The notes below the pieces were generated by a model. It saw nothing but the letters and a program-made list of their open reading frames with translations, did no database searches and was not told where the DNA came from. Made by a program: the position numbers and the translations under genes. A stretch of DNA of 64,000 bases, from positions 62,001-126,000 of the forward strand of contig CAWADK010000016.1 of assembly GCA_963780715.1 (NCBI GenBank), written 5' to 3'. Of the stretch, positions 18,044-26,907 are shown piece after piece. Each line of letters opens with the position of its first letter. Positions within the stretch are counted from its first letter, which is position 1. The DNA is from JALORV01 sp963780715 (GTDB lineage: Bacteria > Pseudomonadota > Gammaproteobacteria > Burkholderiales > Burkholderiaceae_F).

Positions 18044-19231
18044 CTATCGACCGAACCAGGTCAGAAACCCCTGAACGATCAGCGCATTGGCCGTATCGGT
18101 GAACAGCGATGCCGCGAGCGTGATCACGAGAAACGCCCTGGGCGCATCGCCGTACTTGAGCGCCAGCCGCTTCATCGCGGCGAGTCCGACCGGCATCGCA
18201 CCGAGGCCGAAGCCGACGAAGCCGGCGGCGCCGATCGCACCATCGCGGCCCTTGAGGAGTGGATACACCAGCAGCGCGGCAATCAGGGCTGTCAGCACGA
18301 CCTGGGCGAGCACTGCGACCGCGACCAGCCCCACGGAATCACCGACGGCGGCGAGCTGCAGGCCCAGCATCGCGATCGCGAGGAACACACGCAGTGCCAG
18401 GGTCCCGATCAGGTCGGCCCCGGCGAGGTCGAGGCGGATGCGTGCCAGGTCCGCGACATTGGTCACGATCACGGCCGCGAGCAGCACCGCCAGGAACGCC
18501 GGGATCGTCACGCCGAGCACTTCGCCGACGATCGGGCGTGCGGCCAGGCCGAGGCCGATGCTCAGTGCCAGCCAGAGCAGCACGGTGATCCAGCGATCCG
18601 AATCGAACGGCCCCTGCGGCCACTCGGGCTCGGACTCGACCGGCGCGACATTCTGGTCCGGCGAACGTGCCGCGTGTTCGGCCAGGCGCGTCCCGACAAT
18701 CCCGGAAACGATCGCCCCGGACACCAGCCCGAGCGTCGCGCAGACCATGCCGATCTCGAGCGCGTGCGGCAGGTTGGCGGCCTGCTCGGTCTCGGCCCAC
18801 GCGACCGTGGTGCCGTGACCCCCGAGGAAGGGCACGCTGCCCAGGAAGACCCCCAGTGCCGCGGGACGCCCGAAAGCGCTCGCGATGGCGACACCGATCG
18901 CCGACTGCGCGATGGCGAGAACTGCAATCAGCACGCACAGCAGCGCCACCGCTCCGCCACCGCGCGACAGACGCCGGAACTTGGCCGTCAGTCCGAGCGA
19001 GGCGAAGAAGATCAGCAACAGCGCATTGCGCAACGTGTCGCCGAAAGTCACCTTGAAGCCGGCGACTCCGCCGATGACCGCGAGCAGGATCGCGATCAGC
19101 AGGCCGCCCGTGACGGCCGGCGGAATGCTGTACTCCGCCAGCACCGGCACCCAGCGGTTGATGCGCACGCCAAGCAGGATGGTCGCCAGTGCCGCGATGC
19201 CGGTCCACAGTTCATTCAGTGCGATCGTCAT
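18044..19231 (-). CDS. gltS: Sodium/glutamate symporter
   Basis: This is a 395-residue inner-membrane carrier of the GltS (ESS) family, which couples glutamate uptake to sodium. It has two inverted halves of hydrophobic helices and the family motif GGHGT at residues 137-141 (SVPFLGGHGTTVAWAE). The matching element in the second half lies near VGFGLGAMPVGLAAMKRL. The central loop is acidic and variable. Length is normal for the family. The gene is alone, with about 210 bp between its stop and the start of the SBP56 gene and a 337 bp upstream gap. Confidence 0.93.
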   Translation of the reverse strand: MTIALNELWTGIAALATILLGVRINRWVPVLAEYSIPPAVTGGLLIAILLAVIGGVAGFKVTFGDTLRNALLLIFFASLGLTAKFRRLSRGGGAVALLCVLIAVLAIAQSAIGVAIASAFGRPAALGVFLGSVPFLGGHGTTVAWAETEQAANLPHALEIGMVCATLGLVSGAIVSGIVGTRLAEHAARSPDQNVAPVESEPEWPQGPFDSDRWITVLLWLALSIGLGLAARPIVGEVLGVTIPAFLAVLLAAVIVTNVADLARIRLDLAGADLIGTLALRVFLAIAMLGLQLAAVGDSVGLVAVAVLAQVVLTALIAALLVYPLLKGRDGAIGAAGFVGFGLGAMPVGLAAMKRLALKYGDAPRAFLVITLAASLFTDTANALIVQGFLTWFGR

Positions 19232-19568
19232 CGTCTGATGCGCCCCAAAAGGACAAGGACGTCATTATCGGCACAGTCGTCACCATTGTTTGGGCGGGCA
19301 GCACACATTTCGCGACACGTTACCGACCTCCGCAGCTGCCAAAGTCAGTCGCTCAGCGCGTTGGCGAAAGAAGCCATTGCGGTTGACAAACAACGACGTC
19401 CGGCTGCTGGAAAACTTGTGCCACAAAGTAATGGGGCCGTGTCGAAATCGCCCGACAGTTCGTCGGTCCTCGCCGGGGAACATCCCGTTGAAGCGTCGAC
19501 AGAAGGCAGAAACGACAGATCTACGATCGACTCGCAGAAGGTCGTGGTCCGCGGTTTCGCCGGAGCGA
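19232..19568. other. Intergenic stretch, no gene recognised
   Basis: Base composition is less GC-rich than in the neighbouring genes. The short frames present have poor codon bias and no supported start. It should contain the gltS promoter. I see no repeat or RNA gene. Confidence 0.4.
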
Positions 19569-20249
19569 CTAAGTTCTGCGGCGACTTTCCGCAAACATAC
19601 TTCGGCCGAGCCAACGCCAGAGCCTGGCATCGTTCGGCCCGGCGCCGCTGACCTTCAACCTGCCGGCGGCCACTTCGGTGGCAGGCTTCGAGTCGCCGGT
19701 CCAGATCTCGGTCAAGGCGCGCACGGTCGACTCGACAATCACGTCGAGCTCATGCCCGGGATCGTCGCGGCAGAGGTCCGGCGTCGCGTTCTCGACCACC
19801 AGCCACCATAGCCGCTCGCGCGCCGGCGCGTCGGTGAATCTGAAATGGATGACGGCGCGCTTGCCTTTGGGAAACTGATCCATACGGGCAAAGCGGCGGA
19901 TGTCCCACATCAGGAAGCCGGCATCGAGCTGTTCGCGCTTCATTCGGCTGCCAATCCAGCGCGCGCCCCAGTGGCCGAGTCCGACCACGATCGGGCGTAA
20001 CTCTTCGCCTGCTGCTGTCACGTGATACTCCCAACCGCTTTCGACACGCCTGCGCTCGATGATGCCGAGTTCTTCCAGCTTGCGCAGCCGCTTGGTCAAC
20101 AACGTCTGCGACATGCGCGGCACGCCGCGCCGGATGTCATTGAAGCGGCGGCTGCCGCACAGCAGTTCGCGGATCACGAGCGGCGTCCACAGTTCGCCGA
20201 AGACTTCAGCGCCGCGCGCCACGGTGCAGAACTGGCCATAGTCGGGCAT
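19569..20249 (-). CDS. HxlR family transcriptional regulator with SCP2-like C-terminal domain
   Basis: This 226-residue protein has an N-terminal HxlR winged helix (about residues 1-105). The typical early Cys is in QFCTVARGAEVF, and RFNDIRRGVPRMSQTLLTKRLRKLEELGIIERR is split here only for description: the recognition helix is MSQTLLTKRLRKLE and the wing is ERRRVESGWEY. Residues 110-225 look like a sterol-carrier/SCP2-type small-molecule domain, a known fusion in this family that suggests ligand sensing. The start is taken as ATG 20249; a GTG at 20264 is possible. It is divergent from the methyltransferase gene with about 95 bp between starts, so it probably controls both. Confidence 0.85.
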   Translation of the reverse strand: MPDYGQFCTVARGAEVFGELWTPLVIRELLCGSRRFNDIRRGVPRMSQTLLTKRLRKLEELGIIERRRVESGWEYHVTAAGEELRPIVVGLGHWGARWIGSRMKREQLDAGFLMWDIRRFARMDQFPKGKRAVIHFRFTDAPARERLWWLVVENATPDLCRDDPGHELDVIVESTVRALTEIWTGDSKPATEVAAGRLKVSGAGPNDARLWRWLGRSMFAESRRRT

Positions 20250-20344
20250 TGAAGGGCACTCCACTTTCTGGACTTGAGGGGGCAGCGTACAGGGCGCACC
20301 GTGCAGTCAGTGCAACTCGCGCACTTCCACACGGAGACCAGGCC

Positions 20345-21211
20345 ATGAACGACCGTCTTGCAGCATTCGACCCTGTCAAGTTCAAGCAGACCACACGCTC
20401 GCAATGGGAAACCGCGGCGGAAGCGTGGGACCGCTGGGGGTCTTTCATCGGACGCTGGCTCAAACCAGCCACCGACCGCATGCTCGACCTCGCAGAGATC
20501 GGACCGGGCAGCCATGTGGTGGACGTCGCCGCCGGCGCTGGCGAACAGACGCTTACGGCCGCTCGCCGCGTGGGTCCAGGCGGCCGCGTACTTGCAACGG
20601 ATATCTCGCCCGGAATCCTCCGCTACGCGCGACAGGCAGCGGATGCCGCTGGCCTGAACAACGTCGAGACGCTGGAGCTCGACGGCGAGCAGCACGACAC
20701 GTTAGACGCCGCGAGTTTCGACGCGGCGATCTCCCGCGTCGGCTTGATCTACTTCCCCGACCAGCAGCGGGCGCTGCAGGGATTGCATCGGTGCTTGAAG
20801 CCGGGCGGCCGCGTCTCGGTCGTTGTCTACTCAACGCCGCAGAAGAACGAGTTCTTCTCAATCCCCGTCAGCATCATTCGCCGACGAGCGCAGCTTCCTG
20901 CTCCGTTCCCCGGCCAACCTGGGCCGTTCTCGCTGGGCGCCGACGGCGCGCTCGCGCAGGCTCTGGAAAGCGCCGGCTTCCGTGATGCCAAAGTCGAGGC
21001 CGTCGACTGCCCCGTCATCCTGTCCTCGGCCGCCGAGTGCGTGCGATTCGAACGTGAGTCGTTCGGCGCGCTCCATCAGATGATGTCGGGCCTCAGCGAG
21101 GAAGACCGCGCGCGGACCTGGGAGGAAATCGAGATTGCGTTGCGCAGCTTCGAGCAACCAGATGGCTTCACCGGACCGTGCCAAATGCTCGTGGGCGTGG
21201 CGACCAAATGA
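20345..21211 (+). CDS. Class I SAM-dependent methyltransferase
   Basis: This 288-residue methyltransferase has a Rossmann-type SAM fold. Motif I is VVDVAAGAGEQTLTAA, the acidic residue after strand 2 lies in VLATDISPG, and motif IV is DAAISRVGLIYFPD. The closing strand LKPGGRVSVVVYS is typical of the UbiE/MenG-like and small-molecule group. The acceptor is unknown. A GGAG is found nine bases before the ATG at 20345. The divergent HxlR-type regulator at 20249 suggests induction by a small aromatic or lipophilic compound, but this is inference from regulator type only. Confidence 0.88.
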   Translation: MNDRLAAFDPVKFKQTTRSQWETAAEAWDRWGSFIGRWLKPATDRMLDLAEIGPGSHVVDVAAGAGEQTLTAARRVGPGGRVLATDISPGILRYARQAADAAGLNNVETLELDGEQHDTLDAASFDAAISRVGLIYFPDQQRALQGLHRCLKPGGRVSVVVYSTPQKNEFFSIPVSIIRRRAQLPAPFPGQPGPFSLGADGALAQALESAGFRDAKVEAVDCPVILSSAAECVRFERESFGALHQMMSGLSEEDRARTWEEIEIALRSFEQPDGFTGPCQMLVGVATK

Positions 21212-21472
21212 AGCGATGGACCGCGCAATCACAGACAGGCGAACATGCTGAACGAAGTCGTCAAGCCGCCACCTCGCGATTCGCGCCGACAATGAATGTC
21301 GAACTCTGCGTCGCAGCGCTTTCGCATCCGGCTCGATACACCACCAAATCCCTCGACTGTTGCCCACACGGCAGAGAGCAGCAGGCCAACGCAGCATGGC
21401 GCAGGCGTGTGCGTCACCTGTCGCGCTTGGCGTCAAGCGTGCGGTGCAACTCGATGACAGGTTCTGGCCGGG

Positions 21473-21610
21473 TCAGGCACTGCCGATTCGCTTCGTCAAT
21501 TCGACCCGATTGCCGAACGGCGCCTCCGTGATCCCTCGTAGGCTCCCGTCGAACTTGATGGGGTCTGCGTCAACACGATATCCGTTGGCCTCGAGGCAGA
21601 GTCTCGCTAT
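21473..21610 (-). pseudogene. Remnant of a VOC/glyoxalase-fold protein
   Basis: A minus-strand frame of about 45 codons ending at the TGA 21473-21475 reads like the C-terminal strand pair of a vicinal-oxygen-chelate protein, with the typical EAPFGNRVEL preceded by ANGYRVDADPIKFDG. Nothing upstream continues it in any frame that I can recognise, so only the last third of the domain remains. The 260 bp between it and the methyltransferase stop hold no recognisable gene. Confidence 0.45.
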
Positions 21611-22019
21611 CGACCAGGCAGTATGACCTCAGCAGTCTTGCCGCCGTAGCCGTTCTTCTGGTCTCTCGCCTGAACCAGCACGACCCTCAATCCCTCCGGA
21701 ATCGCGACCCCGTGGAGATCCCGCGTGAACGGCTGCTCGTCCTGGTGATCGTGCAAGAGTTTTCGCTCTCCGAGCACAAGATTGGCGGGCGTGAAGACCC
21801 GGAATCCATCGGCGTAGCGCCTCGGCGTGTCGTACGGAGACGAAATGGTCACATCGAAGTCAAAGCGGTTCGGTCCAGATGCTCGGACTCGACAGCAACA
21901 ACATCAGGAAAACGCTGTTCATTGCCGGAGCCAGGCTGCGCGTAGACAGACCAAGCTGCGAACACCATGGAAAGCAGGATCCAGTGGCGACGAGCTGCTC
22001 GGTCCTCTGTCATTCGCAT
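21607..22019 (-). pseudogene. Exported hypothetical protein, frameshifted
   Basis: This small secreted protein of about 137 residues is read in two frames. From ATG 22019 (GGAAG upstream) comes a signal peptide ending near WSVYAQ and then RFPDVVAVE. From about 21890 the next frame continues as RASGPNRFDFDVTISSPYDT, then YADGFRVFTP, KLLHDHQDEQPFTRDL and a final ILPGR at 21607. Here one base must be added (a lost G after GAG) to join the halves, unlike the other breaks in this window. The conserved-looking DHxDEQPF segment suggests a real family of unknown function. Confidence 0.55.
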
Positions 22020-22276
22020 TGTGAGGCTTCCGCTACGCGCAGATTCTCGCCCGGCGTCCAGAAAGCTCCCCTGACCAACGGCTGTCCTGCGGGGGCAAGA
22101 GCGTTTCGAATTGGCGTCCTCGTGACTTCGATGATCAACTTCATGTTGTCCTCCCACGCCGGCGGTGCCAGCCTTCCTCCGGCAGGGCTTCGCGCAAGCC
22201 GCTATCGGGTCCGGGACGACCCGATGCCAACTCGCGGCTGCGCGGGGCAGGAGCTCTTCAGTCCCTTGCTTCGAGT

Positions 22277-24497
22277 TCACGCAAGGTCGAAGCGATCAAG
22301 GTTCATCACCTTGCTCCATGCCGCCACAAAATCACGCACGAACTTCTGCTGCGCGTCGCTGCTTGCATAGACTTCCGCCAGCGCGCGGAGCTGGGAGTTG
22401 GAACCGAACACCAGATCCACGACAGTGCCCGTCCACTTGAGCTCGCCCGTCGCCCGATCACGCCCTTCCAGCACGCCCTCCGATGCGGCGGACTTCTGCC
22501 ACTTCGTGCCCATGTCGAGCAGGTTCACGAAGAAATCATTGGTCAGCGTCTCCGGGCGCTGGGTGAACACGCCATGCCTGGACTGGCTGACGTTCAGCGC
22601 GCGCAGGCCGCCGATCAGCACCGTCATCTCAGGGCGCCGTGAGCTTCAGTAGCTGAGCCTTGTCGACCAGCAGCTCAGCCGCCACACCCTCGAGTCCCTT
22701 GCGGGCGTAGTTGCGGAACCCGTCGGCCATCGGCTCGAGCACGGCGAAGGAGTCCACGTCGGTCTGCTCCTGCGACGCATCCATGCGCCCCGGCGAAAAG
22801 GGAACCTTGACTTCGTGACCGGCCTTCTTCGCCGCAGCCTCGACAGCGGCGCAGCCGCCCAGCACGATCAGGTCGGCGAGCGAGATCTTCTTGCCGCTTG
22901 CGTTGCCAGCTGAGTGCGCGCCGTTGAAGTCCTTCTGGATCGCTTCCAGCTTCGACAGAACTTTCGCGAGTTCGGCAGGCTGGTTGACGTCCCAGTTCTT
23001 CTGCGGAGCCAGGCGGATGCGCGCGCCGTTGGCACCACCGCGCTTGTCGCTGCCGCGGAATGTTGAAGCCGACGCCCAGGCGGTTGTTACAAGCTGGGAG
23101 AGGGACAGTCCGGAAGCGAGCACCTTGGCCTTCAACGCCGCGATGTCCTGCTCGTCGACCAGTTTGTGATCCACCGCGGGGATGGGATCCTGCCAGATCA
23201 ACACTTCCTGCGGCACGAGCGCGCCGAGGTAGCGGGAGCGCGGGCCTAGGTCACGGTGCGTCAGCTTGAACCAGGCGCGTGCAAACGCGTCGGCGAATTC
23301 CTTCGGGTTCTGGTGAAAGCGGCGCGAGATCTTTTCGTAAGCCGGGTCCATGCGCATCGACAGGTCGGCCGTCGTCATCATCGGTGGATGCTTCTTCGAA
23401 GGATCGTGCGCGTCCGGAATCATGTGTTCCGGCTTGCAATTCTTTGCCACCCACTGATGCGCACCGGCCGGACTCTTGGTCAGTTCCCACTCGTAGCCGA
23501 ATAGCATGTCGAAGTAGCCGTTGTCCCATCGGGTGGGGTGCGGTTTCCAGGCACCTTCGATGCCACTGGTCGTGGCGTCCACACCCTTGCCCGTGCCGAG
23601 CCTGTTGATCCAGCCCAGGCCCTGCTCTTCGATCGGCGCTGCCTCCGGCTCGGGGCCGACCAGATTGGGGTCGCCGGCGCCATGGGCTTTGCCGAAGGTG
23701 TGGCCGCCAGCCACCAGTGCCACGGTCTCTTCGTCGTTCATCGCCATGCGCGCGAAGGTTTCACGCACGTCGCGGCCCGAGGCCACCGGATCCGGGTTGC
23801 CGTCCGGGCCTTCCGGGTTCACATAGATCAGGCCCATCTGCACCGCGGCCAGCGGGTTCGCGAGCTGGCGGTCGCCGGAGTAGCGGCTGTCGGGCTTGTC
23901 ACTGGTGGCGAGCCAGGTCTTCTCCAGGCCCCAGTTGACGTCCTCTTCCGGTTCCCAGATGTCCGCACGGCCGCCGGCGAAACCAAACGTCTTGAATCCC
24001 ATCGATTCCAGCGCGACGTTGCCGGCGAGGATCATCAGGTCGGCCCAGGAGATCTTGCGGCCGTACTTCTGCTTGATGGGCCAGAGCAGGCGGCGCGCCT
24101 TGTCGAGGTTGCCGTTATCCGGCCAGCTGTTGAGGGGAGCAAAGCGCTGGTTGCCTGTCCCGGCGCCGCCGCGACCATCGTAGATGCGATAAGTGCCGGC
24201 GCTGTGCCACGCCAGGCGAATCATCAGGCCGCCGTAATGGCCCCAGTCAGCAGGCCACCACTCCTGCGATTCCGTCATCAGGGCGTGGAGGTCCTTGACC
24301 ACGGCATTCAGATCGAGGGTCTTGAACTCCTCGGCATAGTTGAACGCCTCGCCCATCGGGTCCGACTTGGCCGTGTGCTGATGCAGGATGTTCAGCCGCA
24401 GCTGATTGGGCCACCAGTCGGCGTTCGTCCGGGCTCCGCCCCTCACCGCGGGATTGATTGCGGCGCCCGAGAACGGGCAAGTCATTTCGTTTGGCAT
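22277..24497 (-). pseudogene. katG: Catalase-peroxidase, frameshifted near the C-terminus
   Basis: This is a bifunctional haem catalase-peroxidase. From ATG 24497 (GGAGAGAACC upstream) 622 residues are read before TGA at 22629. The remaining 116 residues (MTVLIGGLRALN to FDLA) follow in the next frame to 22277. The break is GCGCCCTGAGATG on the coding strand: dropping the T gives the family sequence APEMTVLIGG. The distal Arg94, Trp97 and His98, the proximal His266 (GGHTFGKAH), and the Trp97-Tyr225-Met251 adduct residues are all present, so a repaired protein of about 739 residues would be active. As written, the C-terminal domain is truncated. Confidence 0.85.
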
Positions 24498-24860
24498 GGT
24501 TCTCTCCGTTGCATGTCAGCACGTGATCGCTGGACCCAGTCTAGGGATAGAGCACCCTTCGAACAAATTGGCTTTGGCAATGCGATCGATAGTGCCGACC
24601 GGCGACCTTGGCGAGCCTGCCTCTGGGACCATGCCGCCGGGCGGTTCGACGACACGTCGGTCGTGCCTGGTACCCCTGTAGATCACTCCTGCGATCGCAC
24701 CCCGATCAAATTTCACTCCAAGACCCGGCTGTGCCACTGAAACCGGATCAGTCACGCGATCGAACCGGTGGCGGCGTCACCGCGCGGCCCTACCCTTCAA
24801 GGCAGCGGGTTTCGTCCGATAACAACAGGACTGGTCGAGAAAGAACAGTAAGGATCAACC
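24498..24860. promoter_or_regulatory. Divergent upstream region of katG and the Cys/Gly-tailed protein
   Basis: No gene is seen. On the katG strand an imperfect palindrome ATTGCCAAAGCCAAT (about 24569-24583) has a T-N11-A core as in LysR-type sites, between two copies of CTATC. OxyR control of katG would fit, but the match to the OxyR consensus is partial. Confidence 0.3.
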
Positions 24861-25538
24861 ATGACACCGTTGCTCTTCGGCCTCGCCATCGCCGGCGCCC
24901 TCGTGGCTGCCGGCGTCCTGCAGTTGCGCCGGCGGCACCAACGGGCCGGCTTCATCGACAGCTATTCGTTCCCGCGCGGAGTCCGCGAGCGCGTGAAGAA
25001 GCGGTATCCGCACCTGTCAGAGGCCGATCTCGACCTCGTGTTCTCGGCGCTGCGTGACTACTTCCACCTCTGTCGCAAGGCCGGCCGCCGCATGCTGGCC
25101 ATGCCGTCGCAGGTGGTCGATGTCGCCTGGCACGAGTTCATACTGTTCACGCGCAACTACGAGGCCTTCTGCGCGAAGGCGCTCGGACGCTTCCTGCATC
25201 ACACGCCGACCGAGGCGATGCCGTCGCGCACGATGGCCAGCGATGGCATCAAGCGCACGTGGCGGCTGGCCTGCCGCCGCGCTGGCGTCGACCCGCTCGC
25301 CGCCACGGCGGTTCCGCTGCTCTTTGCCATCGATGGCCAGCTCGCCATCGAAGACGGCTTCCGCTACGCACTGAACTGCACTGCGCTCGCGGCGGCCGGC
25401 AGCACGGCGAGCTACTGCGCCAGCCATATCGGCTGCGGTGGTGGATGCGGCGGCGGCTGCAGCGGCAGCGGATGCGGGGGTGGTGGCGACAGCAGCGGCG
25501 ACGGTGGAGGTGGCTGCGGCGGCGGCGGGGGCGACTAA
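24861..25538 (+). CDS. Membrane-anchored glycine-rich-domain protein with Cys/Gly tail
   Basis: This is a 225-residue protein. One N-terminal membrane helix (residues 3-21) is followed by a soluble helical region with the pattern VDVAWHEFILFTRNYEAFC and FLHHTP. That pattern recalls the glycine-rich-domain-protein (GRDP/DUF1399-like) family, though I am not sure of membership. The last 40 residues are almost only Gly, Cys, Ser and Asp, with repeated CGGG units and six or more cysteines. The function is unknown; such a tail could bind metal or form disulphides. The ATG at 24861 follows AAGGATCAACC. It ends four bases inside the convergent benE-like gene. Confidence 0.7.
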   Translation: MTPLLFGLAIAGALVAAGVLQLRRRHQRAGFIDSYSFPRGVRERVKKRYPHLSEADLDLVFSALRDYFHLCRKAGRRMLAMPSQVVDVAWHEFILFTRNYEAFCAKALGRFLHHTPTEAMPSRTMASDGIKRTWRLACRRAGVDPLAATAVPLLFAIDGQLAIEDGFRYALNCTALAAAGSTASYCASHIGCGGGCGGGCSGSGCGGGGDSSGDGGGGCGGGGGD

Positions 25539-26701
25539 GCCCCGCCCCGACGTCGCCAGCTGCGCACGGCCAGCGCCAGCAGCCCCGCAACCAGGCCCCA
25601 GAACGCCGAACCGATCGACCACAAGGTCACGCCCGAGGCGGTCATGACGAACGTGATCAGTGCGGCCTCGCGCGTGGCCTCGTCCTTCAGCGCAGCCGCC
25701 AACCCGTTGCCGATCGTGCCCAGCAACGCCAGCCCGGCGATCGCCAGCACCAGTTCGCGCGGAAACGCCGCGAAGACAACCGCCACCGCGCCGCCGAAAA
25801 GCCCCACGAGCAGATAAAGCGCGCCCGCCGCCACGGCGGCCGCGTAACGCCGTGCCGGATCGGGATGCGCCTCATGACCCATGCAGATCGCGGCGGTGAT
25901 CGCCGCCAGGTTGAAGGCATAGCCCCCGAACGGTGCCAGCACGGCCGTCGCCACCCCGGTCGTCACAATGATCGGCGACACCGGTGGCGCGTAGCCGTGC
26001 GCCTGCAAGGTGGCGACGCCCGGAACGTTCTGCGAGGCCATTGTCACGACCAGCAGCGGCAGCGCAATGCCGATCGCCGCCGCCCATGAGAACTCGGGCG
26101 TCACGAAGACCGGCCGAGTCAGACCCGCCGGCCAATCGAACTCGCCGAAGAGCCCCAGCGCGCCGGCGATCGCGGCGCCGACGGCCAGTGCTGCCGGAAC
26201 CGCGAAGCGCGGCCAGGCGCGCCGCCCCAGCAGGTAGACGACGAACATCGCGAACACCAGAGTGAACTGCGTCTTCATGGCACCGAAGGCCTCGAGCCCG
26301 AATCGCAGCAGCACGCCCGCCAGCATCGCCGCCGCGAGCGCCACCGGCAGTCGTTTCATCAGCCGGTCAAAGGCGCCGGTCAGTCCAATCACGACGATCG
26401 CCAACCCGGTCAGCACGAAGGCACCAATGATCTGCGACATCGGCACGCCACTGACACTGGTGATCAGCAGTGCCGCGCCGGGCGTCGACCACGCCGTCAG
26501 CACCGGCATGCGGTAGCGCAGCGACAGCACGATCGTCGTGAGTCCCATGCCTATGCCGAGCGCCCACATCCACGATGCCGTCTGCGCCGGTGTCGCGCCG
26601 GCGGCGCGCGCGGCCTCGAACACGATCACGGCCGAACTGGTGTAGCCCACCAGCACCGCCACGAAGCCCGCCGTCAGTGCACCAAACGAGAAATCCTTCA
26701 T
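25535..26701 (-). CDS. BenE family transporter (benzoate/H+ symporter type)
   Basis: This 388-residue inner-membrane transporter of the BenE family is related to the nucleobase/sulphate (SLC26/UraA) fold. Family features are the early AGFVAVLVGYTSSAVIVFEAA, TAWSTPGAALLITS in helix 3, and MASQNVPGVATLQAHGY with the second half-helix region. Characterised members move benzoate, but no aromatic degradation genes lie nearby, so the substrate is open. The length and the roughly 11-14 helices are normal. The gene overlaps the preceding convergent gene by four bases. Confidence 0.88.
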   Translation of the reverse strand: MKDFSFGALTAGFVAVLVGYTSSAVIVFEAARAAGATPAQTASWMWALGIGMGLTTIVLSLRYRMPVLTAWSTPGAALLITSVSGVPMSQIIGAFVLTGLAIVVIGLTGAFDRLMKRLPVALAAAMLAGVLLRFGLEAFGAMKTQFTLVFAMFVVYLLGRRAWPRFAVPAALAVGAAIAGALGLFGEFDWPAGLTRPVFVTPEFSWAAAIGIALPLLVVTMASQNVPGVATLQAHGYAPPVSPIIVTTGVATAVLAPFGGYAFNLAAITAAICMGHEAHPDPARRYAAAVAAGALYLLVGLFGGAVAVVFAAFPRELVLAIAGLALLGTIGNGLAAALKDEATREAALITFVMTASGVTLWSIGSAFWGLVAGLLALAVRSWRRRGGA

Positions 26702-26907
26702 GCCCCGCCGCCCGTCGAAGGGGCAGAGCCTAGCTCAGCGCAATGCCCGCGCCGCAACGGCTCTTCGAGGCTTCGCACCATCAACGGACAGAAACGCGCA
26801 TGTATTTGCCCTGCGCGCGGCCGCTCGGCCGCTCCGAAGGACGCGCGCCTCGCTTGATCGCTGCGAGTGCACGTGCGATGCGCAGCATCGCGTACACGAG
26901 CAGCGCG

